Positions 7,721 to 15,371 of a stretch of DNA of 18,264 nucleotides are shown here, one piece after another (position 1 is the first letter of the stretch; each line of letters begins with the position of its first letter). The notes under the pieces are model-generated. The model was given only the letters and a program-made list of their open reading frames with translations, did not search any database and was not told where the DNA came from. This DNA comes from an uncultured Collinsella sp. GTDB lineage: Bacteria; Actinomycetota; Coriobacteriia; Coriobacteriales; Coriobacteriaceae. Position numbers and translations under genes: made by a program. The stretch is from NCBI GenBank assembly GCA_900544205.1, contig UQUG01000035.1:1-18264 (forward strand), given 5' to 3'.

Positions 7721-7902
7721 AATCTTCTGTCTCGATCTGTAACATCTAGCGGGCTAAATCGTCTCTACCTGTTACAGATTTAGACAAACTGCAGGGACAG
7801 ACCGAACAATCTCAATCTGTAACACCAAGCCCGATTTTGACGGCCTAGCTGTTACAGATCGAGACAAAACGGGCCCAAACCACCACAAAGGTGCCTGTCC
7901 CC
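7667..7902. repeat. Direct repeat copy B (236 bp) right of the ATPase gene
   Basis: This is the second copy of the block at 6244-6480, in the same orientation and about 1.42 kb away. Its hairpins pair 7729-7743 with 7771-7785, and 7810-7823 with 7851-7864 (one mismatch). By hand count the coding-derived part (first ~55 bases) carries about 7 substitutions, whereas the remaining ~180 bases carry about 5, so the hairpin part is better conserved. Recombination between the copies could remove the ATPase gene as a ~1.4-kb circle. Confidence 0.85.
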
Positions 7903-7918
7903 TTTGTGGTGGTTTGGG
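7874..7918. repeat. 18-bp perfect palindrome, REP-like
   Basis: CCCAAACCACCACAAAGG (7874-7891) pairs perfectly with 7901-7918 around the loop TGCCTGTCC. The CCTGTCCCC core resembles REP elements associated with Y1-type (RAYT) transposases; that family link is from general knowledge and no such transposase gene is in the window. A degraded copy ends repeat A, and a further degraded look-alike lies in the mgtA leader. Confidence 0.7.
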
Positions 7919-7922
7919 GCGG

Positions 7923-7985
7923 CGGTATCAGAAAGTGTCAGACGGGGGCGGCTGCCGGGCCGCCGTGTGCGAAAAGAAGTGTCGG
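7923..7985 (+). repeat. Dispersed ~60-bp block, copy upstream of the GH1 gene
   Basis: It shares CGGT.TCAG.AAGTGTCAG at the left end and GCGAAAAGAAGT.TCGG at the right end with 17196-17257, at nearly equal spacing and with a GGGGCGGC core between. Here the middle forms a GGCGGC/GCCGCC hairpin, which the other copy lacks. Both copies lie upstream of PTS-linked genes (this one ~80 bases before the glucosidase gene). It may be a repeat element or a shared control site. Confidence 0.5.
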
Positions 7986-8000
7986 CCTGCGTCGCTGTCG

Positions 8001-8029
8001 TTGGGCGAGGCCCTATTTGCGGGGATACT
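8001..8029 (+). promoter_or_regulatory. Candidate promoter of the 6-phospho-beta-glucosidase gene
   Basis: TTGGGC (8001-8006) and GATACT (8024-8029) are separated by 17 bases; the predicted start point lies about 30 bases before the ATG. Each box matches the consensus at four of six positions. Confidence 0.4.
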
Positions 8030-8065
8030 GAAACCACGACAAGCAGCGTGCGAAAGGATTGATAC

Positions 8066-9496
8066 ATGGCTTTCCGTAATGACTTCCTGTGGGGCGGCGC
8101 GACGGCTGCCAACCAGTGCGAGGGCGTCTACAACGTGGACGGCCGCGGCCTTGCCAACGTGGACGTGGCTCCGCACGGCCCCGAGCGCTATGCGGTGGTC
8201 TCCGGCCAGCGCAAGATGCTCGACTTCGAGGACGGCTATTACTACCCCGCGCAGACCGGCATCGATTTCTACCACCACTACAAGGAGGACATCGCCCTCT
8301 TTGCCGAGATGGGCTTTAAGACCTTCCGCATGAGCCTGGCTTGGACCCGCATCTTCCCCAACGGCGACGAGACCGAGCCCAATGAGGCTGGGCTGGCCTT
8401 CTACGAGGACGTGTTCCGCGAGTGTCAGGCGCACGGCATCGAGCCGCTCGTGACCATCACGCACTTCGACTGCCCGATTCACCTCATCAAGGAGTATGGC
8501 GGCTGGCGCAACCGCAAGCTCATCGACTTCTACAAGAACCTCGCGACCACGATCTTCACCCGCTATAAGGGTCTGGTGAAGTACTGGCTTACCTTTAACG
8601 AGATCAATATGATTCTGCACCTGCCGTTTATGGGTGCCGGCCTGGTCTTTGAGGAGGGCGAGAACAAGGAGGCTGTCGAGTACCTGGCCGCTCACAACGA
8701 GCTCGTCGCCAGCGCTTGGGCAACCAAGATTGCCCACGAGATCGACCCCGAGGTCAAGATCGGCTGCATGCTCGCCGCAGGTAGCTACTACCCCTACAGC
8801 TGCCGTCCGGGCGATGTGCGCCAGGCGCAGCTCGACAATCAGGACAATTACTTCTTCGTCGATGTTCAGAGCCGTGGCTACTACCCGGCCTATGCCGTCA
8901 AGAAGCTCGAGCGTCTGGGTATCGATGTGGGCATGACCGACGAGGACCGCGAGATCCTGGCCGCCAACACCGTCGATTTCATCAGCTTTAGCTACTACAG
9001 CACCCGTTGCTCCGCCGGTGCCGATAACCCCGATGTCGAGCGCACCCAGGGCAACGCCTTCGCCGGCGCCAAGAACCCCTACCTGCAGGAGAGCCAGTGG
9101 GGCTGGGCCATCGATCCGCTGGGCTTCCGTATTACGCTCAACGACCTGTACGACCGTTATCAGAAGCCGCTGTTTGTGGTTGAGAACGGTCTGGGCGCCA
9201 AGGATGTTGTCGAAGAGGATGGTTCCATCAACGACGACTACCGTATCGACTTCCTGCGTCAGCATATTGCCGCGATGCGCGATGCGGTGACCGAGGACGG
9301 CGTTGACCTGCTGGGCTACACCACCTGGGGCCCGATCGACCTGGTCTCGGCCGGCACGGGCGAGATGTCCAAGCGCTACGGCTTTATCTATGTGGACCGC
9401 GACGACGCCGGCAACGGCACCCTCAAGCGCTCCAAGAAGAAGAGCTTCGACTGGTACAAGAAGGTTATCGCTTCTAATGGTGAGGACCTTTCCTAA
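8066..9496 (+). CDS. 6-phospho-beta-glucosidase (glycoside hydrolase family 1)
   Basis: This 476-residue cytoplasmic enzyme hydrolyses phosphorylated beta-glucosides (such as cellobiose- or salicin-6-phosphate) brought in by a PTS, giving glucose 6-phosphate. The GH1 opening FLWGGATAANQCEG is at the N-terminus. The acid/base is Glu179 in TFNEIN and the nucleophile is Glu373 in VVENGLG. The C-terminal TGEMSKRYGFIYVDRDD (Lys436, Tyr438) is the phosphate-binding pattern that separates 6-phospho-glucosidases from plain beta-glucosidases. Length is normal. AAAGGA lies 9 bases before the ATG. No PTS permease gene is adjacent in the window, so its transporter must be encoded elsewhere; a GC hairpin follows the gene. 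The names bglA, ascB or celF cannot be separated from sequence alone. Confidence 0.94.
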   Translation: MAFRNDFLWGGATAANQCEGVYNVDGRGLANVDVAPHGPERYAVVSGQRKMLDFEDGYYYPAQTGIDFYHHYKEDIALFAEMGFKTFRMSLAWTRIFPNGDETEPNEAGLAFYEDVFRECQAHGIEPLVTITHFDCPIHLIKEYGGWRNRKLIDFYKNLATTIFTRYKGLVKYWLTFNEINMILHLPFMGAGLVFEEGENKEAVEYLAAHNELVASAWATKIAHEIDPEVKIGCMLAAGSYYPYSCRPGDVRQAQLDNQDNYFFVDVQSRGYYPAYAVKKLERLGIDVGMTDEDREILAANTVDFISFSYYSTRCSAGADNPDVERTQGNAFAGAKNPYLQESQWGWAIDPLGFRITLNDLYDRYQKPLFVVENGLGAKDVVEEDGSINDDYRIDFLRQHIAAMRDAVTEDGVDLLGYTTWGPIDLVSAGTGEMSKRYGFIYVDRDDAGNGTLKRSKKKSFDWYKKVIASNGEDLS

Positions 9497-9530
9497 GGAA
9501 GCTGAGACACTCAACTTCATAGCCTCCTGA

Positions 9531-9570
9531 CCAAGGCGCCCGGCGAGCAGTTAATGCTTGCCGGGCGCGT
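9531..9570 (+). terminator. Hairpin after the GH1 gene
   Basis: A GCGCCCGGCGAGCA arm pairs with TGCTTGCCGGGCGC through 14 positions (one G-U) around a GTTAA loop, about 40 bases past the stop codon. It has no U-tract, so termination efficiency is uncertain. Confidence 0.55.
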
Positions 9571-9755
9571 TCGCATCGGGATGCCCATCAAGGAAGTGGC
9601 GTTGCGCGTGTCCCTTCTGGGCCATGCGGCTCAAAATCGCGGCGTGATGTGGACGACTGGGGCCGAATTAGCAGCATTTCGAGCTTGGTTTCGATATTGA
9701 GACTGGTTCTTTATTAAAATAGAATTCCAGACAATTGAGCGGCTGGGGGTTAACC

Positions 9756-11300
9756 ATGAGGGGCATGGGAGACATAACCGCATATTTGCGTCGGGGCATT
9801 CGGGAGATTATATGCCTGGCGCTGTTCTTCTTCACGTTTTTGGCGTGCGAGTATCTTTTTGATGTGCGCATGGCCGAGTTCGTGTCTCCGAACGAGGTCG
9901 TTATTTATGAGAGCCTTGTCATCGGCGCGAGCGTGATTGGCTTCTTTGTGCGTCCCATTCTGTACTATCGCCGTCCCCATGCTATCGACGCAACGAGTGA
10001 CGTCACGGGCGTTTTGCTGGTGGCGGCATTGCTGCTGTTGATTATGGCGGTTCAGGTTGAGGTGGTAATTGCCGGCGGTTTGGTGGCGTGCTGCGCGCTG
10101 GGCTACTGCGGATCGACTGCTCATGCAAATTTTGCGAGGCGCTTTGCGCGAACGCCCTGCTTGGCGCGCGCCGCCGCACTTTCTTACGCCATGGGCGTTC
10201 TGGTGCAGGTTCTCAACCACATGGTGATGCCTGTCGGCATTCCTCAGCAGGCTGTTCTGGTCGTCTGTGCGATCGCGCAGGTGGCGTTGCTCCACGGTGC
10301 CCGACGCGCCAAGCTGCGCGACGAGTCCGATCCCAGCTTTGAACCCAGTGCTGCCGGGCTTTCGGTAGATGCTCTGGAATATGGCGCCAAGTGGCATGAC
10401 GATCCCGAGGCAAAGGCGGCATTCCGTCGCGCCGTAGTTCGCCTGACCGTGGCGACGGCGTATCTTTCCAGCGTATTCGCCGCTCTCAACGCGGGCTTCA
10501 CGACCCTGCATGCTGTCGGAACCGTCGATTTGGGCGATTGGCCGCGCCTGCTGCTTGTCGTGAGCTCGTTGGTCGCTGGCGCACTATTTGACCTGCACGG
10601 CCGCTCGTATATGAATATCGGCATGACATGTGCCGCCATACTGTCCACGCTTTCGTTCTTTGTGCTCATCGTCGATGGCAATGGCGGCAACGAGCTTGCT
10701 GCCACGATCATCTTTTATCTGGGCTCGGGCTTTTTCGTGGTGTTCTTTACCACAAAATATGCCGCCGTCTCGCTCTATGCGCGCTGGTCATATTTTTGGC
10801 CGTGCATGGGTCGCGTCGTCAACAACGTGTGCTCGATGTTCGTGACGGCGCCGGCAGTGGCGATTATCTCGAGTCAAAATGTGCTGGCTGCGGTCGGTGC
10901 GGCGCTCGTGATGTTTGTGGGCATTGCGATTACGCTGCTGGGGCAGTTGGGGCAACGAGCCGATGATGCCGCGATGCGGGACGGACTGCCGCTTGCCACC
11001 GACGATCTTGGTGGGGATCTTGCGCCCACATGCTCCGACCCCGAGCCCGTGGAGGCAGCGGAGCCCACGTCCGATGAACGCCTCGATGCCTTCGTCGTCA
11101 CCTTTGGGCTTACAAGGCGCGAGCGCGATATTCTTGAGGTCTTGGTCGTTTCGGACCAGAGCGTTCAGGACATCGCCACAACGCTTTTCCTTTCGCGCTC
11201 CACGCTCTATCGTCACATTTCCTCGATCAACAAAAAGACCGGCACCGCCTCGCGCGTGGCCCTCATCAACTTCTTCTGGTCCTGGACACCCAAGGACTAG
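9756..11300 (+). CDS. LuxR-family transcriptional regulator with polytopic membrane domain
   Basis: This protein of about 514 residues has a long N-terminal region of roughly ten or more hydrophobic helices (for example IICLALFFFTFLACEYLF and GVLLVAALLLLIMAV). A short acidic linker leads to a C-terminal LuxR/GerE helix-turn-helix (about the last 65 residues, LTRRERDILEVL ... STLYRHISSINKKTG). Such membrane-anchored LuxR proteins are frequent in Coriobacteriia and are thought to sense a ligand in or across the membrane and act on nearby genes. I chose the ATG at 9756, with GGGGG upstream; the TTG at 9735 and the ATG at 9765 are also possible. A TAAAAT -10-like box lies at 9715-9720. It has no receiver or PAS domain. 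Neighbours are the glucosidase gene upstream and convergent mgtA; the target is unknown. Confidence 0.88.
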   Translation: MRGMGDITAYLRRGIREIICLALFFFTFLACEYLFDVRMAEFVSPNEVVIYESLVIGASVIGFFVRPILYYRRPHAIDATSDVTGVLLVAALLLLIMAVQVEVVIAGGLVACCALGYCGSTAHANFARRFARTPCLARAAALSYAMGVLVQVLNHMVMPVGIPQQAVLVVCAIAQVALLHGARRAKLRDESDPSFEPSAAGLSVDALEYGAKWHDDPEAKAAFRRAVVRLTVATAYLSSVFAALNAGFTTLHAVGTVDLGDWPRLLLVVSSLVAGALFDLHGRSYMNIGMTCAAILSTLSFFVLIVDGNGGNELAATIIFYLGSGFFVVFFTTKYAAVSLYARWSYFWPCMGRVVNNVCSMFVTAPAVAIISSQNVLAAVGAALVMFVGIAITLLGQLGQRADDAAMRDGLPLATDDLGGDLAPTCSDPEPVEAAEPTSDERLDAFVVTFGLTRRERDILEVLVVSDQSVQDIATTLFLSRSTLYRHISSINKKTGTASRVALINFFWSWTPKD

Positions 11301-11319
11301 CTAATCTCCCAATAAGTCG

Positions 11320-11377
11320 CGGTGGAATAGTCCCTAAATTAAAGTCACGGGGCTTTAAACAGGAACTATTCCACCGC
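11320..11377. terminator. Long palindrome between convergent genes
   Basis: GCGGTGGAATAGT.CCT (11320-11336) pairs with 11361-11377 through 17 positions with one mismatch, and an inner TTAAAG/CTTTAA stem continues the hairpin. It lies between the regulator gene (plus) and mgtA (minus), and could terminate both or be another dispersed palindromic repeat. No clean U-tract is present on either strand. Confidence 0.5.
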
Positions 11378-11394
11378 AACTGCTGGGGGGATAG

Positions 11395-11465
11395 ACTGCG
11401 GCGGCGGCAGAGGCAACGGCAGCGGCGTTGGTAGCTGTGGTAGTGGCAACGGCAGCTGGCAGGGT
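11395..11465. other. Low-complexity trinucleotide-periodic stretch after mgtA
   Basis: The stretch is made of GGC/GCA-type triplets and contains GGCAACGGCAGC twice. Read on the minus strand in a frame different from mgtA it encodes an alanine/threonine-rich string. It lies beyond the mgtA stop and I see no gene in it. Confidence 0.4.
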
Positions 11466-11481
11466 GTTTTCCGTCTTCTTG

Positions 11482-14250
11482 CTACAGCAGCTCGCCGTGG
11501 CGGGCAATGTAGCGGCGCTTTGCCAGTTGGGTGAGCGCGATATAGGCGGTAACGATGCCAATGAGCATCCCAAAAAAGCTCGTGGGCAGCGGCATGAGGC
11601 CGAGCGCATCGGCGATGGGGCTTGCCGGCAGCCAAGTGACGAGCGTCAGGCCCAGTACGGTGAGCACGCACAGCGCGGGCGCGGCGTGGTCGCGCGGGCT
11701 TGGCAGGTGCGGGGAGCGCAGCATGTGGATTACGAGCGTCTGCGACCACATAGACTCAACGAACCAACCGCTCTGGAAAATCGCCGCAAAGGCTGCCATG
11801 CCGGCAACATTGCCCGCGGCGGCAAGCTCGGCCCAGCTCGCGCCCACGGTGGCGGGGCACACCGCAAAGAAGAGCGCGGCGAAGGTCACGATGTCAAACA
11901 GCGAGCTCACGGGGCCCAGCTCGAGCATAAAGCCCTTGATGGACGCAGCGTCCCAGGCGCGCGGGCGGGCAGTCCAGGCATCGTCGACGGTGTCCCACGG
12001 CAGCGCGATGCACACGATCTCGTAGACCAGCGACAGCAGCACCAGCTGCAGGGCGCTCATGGGCAAAAACGGCAGGAACAGGCTCGCGACGGTCACGGAC
12101 AGCACGTTGCCAAAGTTGGAGCTCACCGTGGTCTTGAGGTACTTGAGTAGGTTGCCGTAGGTGCGACGGCCTTCGATGATGCCGCGCTCGATCACGCCCA
12201 GGTCCTTCTGGAGCAAGATGATGTCGGCGGATTCTTTGGCGATGTCAACGGCCGAATCGACCGAGATGCCGCAGTCGCTCGCACGCATGGCGGCGGCGTC
12301 GTTGATGCCATCACCCATAAAGCCCACGGTATGGCCGAGCAGTTCACGCATGACGCGCACCAAGCGCGCCTTCTGCAGCGGCGAGAGCTTGGCAAAGAGG
12401 TGGGTCTGCTCGGCGCGCTCCGCCAGCTCGGCGTCGTCGAGCGCATCGATCTCGGAGCCCAGCAAAACGTTGCTTGCGTCGATGCCAATCTGCTCGCAGA
12501 CGGTGGCGGCGACGCGGTCGTTGTCGCCGGTCAGGACCTTTACCGCCACGCCCTTGGCCTCGAGGGTGGCGACGGCGCCTGCGGCGCTTGCTTTGGGCGG
12601 ATCGAGGAAGGCCAAAAAGCCCATCAGCACCATGTCGCACTCGTCGGCGATGCCAAACTCGCCCACGGTGCGCGGGTTGGTCTTCTGCGCCACGGCGATC
12701 ACGCGCAGGCCCTCGGCATTGAGTCCTGCCACCTGCTTGCGAATCTGGGCAAGCTTCTCGTCGGTAAGCGGCTGAGCGGTGCCGTCCACCTCTACGTAGG
12801 AGCAAATCTCGAGCATTTCCTCGGCAGCGCCCTTGGTGACCATCTGGGTCTTTCCTTGGGCGTCGGCGACGACCACGCTCAGGCGACGACGCGAGAAGTC
12901 GAAGGGCACCTCGTCGACCTTGGCGTAGCGGTCGCGCAGGCTCTGGCCCAGCATGGAATCGGGCGCGACGGCCGAAGGGGTCATGTCGGCGCGGTCGATC
13001 ACGGCCAGGTCGATGAGGTTCTTGAGGCCCGTCTGGAAGAAGCTGTTCAAAAACGCATGGCGCAGCACACGCGCGTCCTCGTTGCCGTCGGTGTTGAGGT
13101 AGCGCTCGAGCACGATGCGGTCCTCGGTGAGGGTGCCGGTCTTGTCGCAGCACAGTACGTCCATAGCGCCGAGGTTTTGGATCGCAGGCAGCTCCTTGAC
13201 GATGACCTGACGGCGGGCGAGGTCCTTGGCGCCCTGCGACAGGCTCGTGGTCACGATGACGGGAAGCATTTGCGGCGTGATGCCCACGGCCACGCTCGTG
13301 GCGAACAGCAGCGCATCGATGACGTTGCCCTTGGTGGCGGCGTTGATGGCAAAGACTGCCGGCGCCATGACGAGCATCAGGCGCACCAGCAGCATCGAGA
13401 CGCTCGAGACGCCGCGGTCGAACGCGCTCTTCTCGCCGCGCCCGTTGAGCATCTTGGCGATGCCGCCCAGGTAGGTGTCCGAACCGGTGGCCACGACAAG
13501 CGCCATGGCGGTGCCGTTTTGCACGGAGGTGCCGGTAAAGACGATGTTCTTGCAGGCGGAGAGCGGCAGCGTGGAGCTGTCGGCGCCTTCGACGACGGTG
13601 GCGACGGCGGTCTTCTCGACGGCCTCGCTTTCGCCGGTGAGGGCGGACTCGATCACAAACAGGTCGCGTGCGGTGATGATGCGGGCGTCTGCTGGCACCA
13701 TATCGCCGGCAGAGAGGCGGATTACATCGCCGGGGACGAGCTCGTCGAAGGGGATCTCGATGCGCCCGCCGTCGCGCAGGGCGGTGCAAGTGTTGGAGAC
13801 CAGGTCCTTAAGGGCCTCGGCCGCATTGCCGCTGCGGGCTTCCTGGATAAACTTCATACCGCCCGATACCAGCAGCATGATGCCGATGACGATGACCGTG
13901 GAGGGGTCGCGCTGCGGCTCGGGTACGGCGAGCACGTCGATGTAGAGCGAGACCAGCGCGAGCGCGGCGAGGATGCCGGCGAAGGGATCGATGAAGGCGT
14001 CGGCGATGCGGCGGGCGAGCGTTTTGGTCGTTGCCTCGATGGTGTTGGGGCCGACGGCGTTCAGGCGCTCAGTTGCCTGCTCGACGGTGAGGCCGTTTGC
14101 CGTGGCGTCAAGCAGTACGAGGGCGTCCTCGGCACTATGGGTGGCGGCGAATATGGTGTTCTTGGACAGGCCGGTATGAGCGGCAGGGCGCGCCGTGCGG
14201 CGGCGCTTGGAGATGGCTTCGAGTACCGTGACGGTTTTGAGCATCAGCAT
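11482..14250 (-). CDS. mgtA: Magnesium-importing P-type ATPase MgtA/MgtB
   Basis: This 922-residue P3B-type ATPase imports Mg2+ across the cytoplasmic membrane. The actuator-domain loop reads ALTGESEAVEK, the phosphorylation site is Asp369 in CCDKTGTLTED, and the hinge is GFMGDGINDAAAMRASD. About ten membrane helices surround these, including the six C-terminal helices of the MgtA type (PFLPMSALQLVLLSLVYEI). The length is close to enterobacterial MgtA (about 900). The start ATG at 14250 follows GGAGGA at 4 bases; another in-frame ATG lies 2 codons on. A ~270-base leader with a short ORF and candidate promoter precedes it, suggesting leader-mediated control. There is no mgtC or sensor kinase next to it. 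Function is clear; the exact mgtA versus mgtB name is a convention. Confidence 0.95.
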   Translation of the reverse strand: MLMLKTVTVLEAISKRRRTARPAAHTGLSKNTIFAATHSAEDALVLLDATANGLTVEQATERLNAVGPNTIEATTKTLARRIADAFIDPFAGILAALALVSLYIDVLAVPEPQRDPSTVIVIGIMLLVSGGMKFIQEARSGNAAEALKDLVSNTCTALRDGGRIEIPFDELVPGDVIRLSAGDMVPADARIITARDLFVIESALTGESEAVEKTAVATVVEGADSSTLPLSACKNIVFTGTSVQNGTAMALVVATGSDTYLGGIAKMLNGRGEKSAFDRGVSSVSMLLVRLMLVMAPAVFAINAATKGNVIDALLFATSVAVGITPQMLPVIVTTSLSQGAKDLARRQVIVKELPAIQNLGAMDVLCCDKTGTLTEDRIVLERYLNTDGNEDARVLRHAFLNSFFQTGLKNLIDLAVIDRADMTPSAVAPDSMLGQSLRDRYAKVDEVPFDFSRRRLSVVVADAQGKTQMVTKGAAEEMLEICSYVEVDGTAQPLTDEKLAQIRKQVAGLNAEGLRVIAVAQKTNPRTVGEFGIADECDMVLMGFLAFLDPPKASAAGAVATLEAKGVAVKVLTGDNDRVAATVCEQIGIDASNVLLGSEIDALDDAELAERAEQTHLFAKLSPLQKARLVRVMRELLGHTVGFMGDGINDAAAMRASDCGISVDSAVDIAKESADIILLQKDLGVIERGIIEGRRTYGNLLKYLKTTVSSNFGNVLSVTVASLFLPFLPMSALQLVLLSLVYEIVCIALPWDTVDDAWTARPRAWDAASIKGFMLELGPVSSLFDIVTFAALFFAVCPATVGASWAELAAAGNVAGMAAFAAIFQSGWFVESMWSQTLVIHMLRSPHLPSPRDHAAPALCVLTVLGLTLVTWLPASPIADALGLMPLPTSFFGMLIGIVTAYIALTQLAKRRYIARHGELL

Positions 14251-14298
14251 AGGGTCCTCCTTGTTGAGGGGAGTTAGCGTACGTGTCGTATTTGCTTC

Positions 14299-14441
14299 AA
14301 AAAACCTAGATGTCGCTCACGTCAAGCTCTTGAGCCCACAAAGGGTGCAGCGCGCCTTTGCGGTGGTTTTGGCGATCTGCCGGTGGCGTTTATGCGTGTG
14401 CGGAGTCCTCGCGGCGTGCCGAGGGCGACATGCAGGTTTTT
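14299..14441 (-). promoter_or_regulatory. mgtA leader: long-range RNA pairing with U-rich arm
   Basis: On the minus strand, the arm at 14441-14421 (AAAAACCTGCATGTCGC...) lies inside the leader ORF and can pair with the arm at 14318-14299 (GAGCGACATCTAGGTTTTTT) over about 19 base pairs with one mismatch and a small bulge. The downstream arm ends in six U residues, like the 3' side of a terminator. Ribosomes on the leader ORF would cover the upstream arm, so translation could decide whether the pairing forms. This is read from sequence complementarity; the regulatory effect is inferred. It does not match the M-box riboswitch pattern as far as I can judge. Confidence 0.45.
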
Positions 14442-14461
14442 CGACTAGGACTGCCTTCCAT
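14390..14461 (-). CDS. Putative 23-residue leader peptide of mgtA
   Basis: This short ORF lies in the mgtA leader, with a perfect AGGAGG 6 bases before its ATG. It encodes MEGSPSRKTCMSPSARRED followed by SAHA and a TAA stop. It contains two prolines, an early glutamate and an Arg-Arg pair. In Salmonella the mgtA leader encodes a proline-rich peptide (MgtL) of similar size that couples Mg2+ or proline shortage to mgtA expression; here the sequence is not evidently homologous, so the analogy rests on position, size and the strong ribosome binding site. Codons 7-14 overlap the upstream arm of a long-range RNA pairing. Translation is likely from the ribosome binding site; regulation is inferred. 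Confidence 0.5.
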   Translation of the reverse strand: MEGSPSRKTCMSPSARREDSAHA

Positions 14462-14528
14462 GGCACACCTCCTAAAGGCTGAGCGCAGCGCGCTTTGGGT
14501 ATCTCGTACCCCTTTTTAATCCGCCCGT

Positions 14529-14561
14529 ATTCTTGATGAGGGGGTTTGACATGTCAACCCC
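14529..14561 (-). promoter_or_regulatory. mgtA promoter with overlapping palindromic operator
   Basis: On the minus strand, TTGACA (14552-14557) and AAGAAT (14529-14534) are 17 bases apart, giving a leader of about 270 bases. The -35 box is half of a perfect 12-bp palindrome TTGACATGTCAA (14546-14557), flanked by GGGG and CCCC with one unpaired base (14541-14561). Such a site over the -35 box would suit a dimeric repressor. Confidence 0.5.
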
Positions 14562-14623
14562 ATTGTTCGGAAAACCATTCCCCCTGACAAAGCCTTTACA
14601 GAATGCCGTGGCCCCAAAGCGCG

Positions 14624-14653
14624 CTCACATCGACGCCTCGCCTGCGCTAAACT
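14624..14653 (+). promoter_or_regulatory. Candidate pyrE promoter
   Basis: CTCACA (14624-14629) and TAAACT (14648-14653) are 18 bases apart, placing the start about 28 bases before the ATG. No PyrR-binding loop or attenuator was recognised. Confidence 0.35.
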
Positions 14654-14687
14654 GAAGAGCACGCACGCGATTACGAGAGGAGCCCGC

Positions 14688-15371
14688 ATGGAGGCTTACA
14701 AGCAAGAGTTCATCAAGTTTATGGTCGAGTCCGACGTCCTTAAGTTCGGCAGCTTTACGCTCAAGAGCGGCCGTCAGTCCCCGTTCTTTATGAACGCCGG
14801 CGCTTACGTGACGGGCTATCAGCTCAAGAAGCTGGGCGAGTATTACGCCCAGGCCATCCACGATAACTTTGGCGACGACTTTGACGTGCTGTTTGGACCG
14901 GCCTACAAGGGTATTCCGCTGGCCGTCGTGACCGCAATTGCCTACCACGAGCTGTACGGCAAGGAGGTCAAGTACTGCTGCGACCGCAAGGAGGCCAAGG
15001 ACCACGGTGCCGATAAGGGCAACCTGCTGGGTTATGAGCCCAAGGACGGCGACCGTGTGGTCATGGTCGAGGACGTTACCACCAGCGGCAAGTCCATCGA
15101 CGAGACCTATCCCAAGGTCAAGGCTGCTGCCGATGTCGAGATCAAGGGCCTGATCGTGTCCCTCAACCGCATGGAGGTCGGCAAGGGCGGTGTGACCACC
15201 GCGCAGAAGGAGATCGAGGCCAAGTACGGTTTCCCCGTCGCGAGCATCGTCTCCATGGCCGAGGTCGTCGAGACCCTCTACAACCACGAGATCGACGGCA
15301 AGGTTGTCATCGATGACGAGCTCAAGACCGCCATCGACGCCTACTACGAGCAGTACGGAGCTCAGGAGTAG
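14688..15371 (+). CDS. pyrE: Orotate phosphoribosyltransferase
   Basis: This 227-residue cytoplasmic enzyme transfers a phosphoribosyl group from PRPP to orotate to make OMP, the fifth step of de novo pyrimidine synthesis. The N-terminal FGSFTLKSGRQSPFFMNAG block binds orotate, FGPAYKGIPLA follows, and the PRPP-binding signature VVMVEDVTTSGKS lies at 124-136. GAGAGGAG lies 5-6 bases before the ATG. The length is normal to slightly long. It has no other pyr gene next to it in the window and is followed by two hairpins, so it looks monocistronic here. Confidence 0.96.
   Translation: MEAYKQEFIKFMVESDVLKFGSFTLKSGRQSPFFMNAGAYVTGYQLKKLGEYYAQAIHDNFGDDFDVLFGPAYKGIPLAVVTAIAYHELYGKEVKYCCDRKEAKDHGADKGNLLGYEPKDGDRVVMVEDVTTSGKSIDETYPKVKAAADVEIKGLIVSLNRMEVGKGGVTTAQKEIEAKYGFPVASIVSMAEVVETLYNHEIDGKVVIDDELKTAIDAYYEQYGAQE

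Noticed and set aside
6307..7864. CRISPR-like array from repeated hairpin units
   Set aside because: Only two pairs of units occur, with a gene between them and no regular spacers; no cas genes are present.
7928..9520. 530-residue open frame on the minus strand
   Set aside because: It is antisense to the GH1 gene, whose catalytic motifs are all intact; the composition is a typical shadow of GC-rich coding DNA.
12331..14277. 648-residue open frame on the plus strand
   Set aside because: Antisense shadow of mgtA with no recognisable domain.
14251..14522. M-box type Mg2+ riboswitch in the mgtA leader
   Set aside because: I could not find the conserved M-box segments; the leader is better described by the short ORF and long-range pairing.
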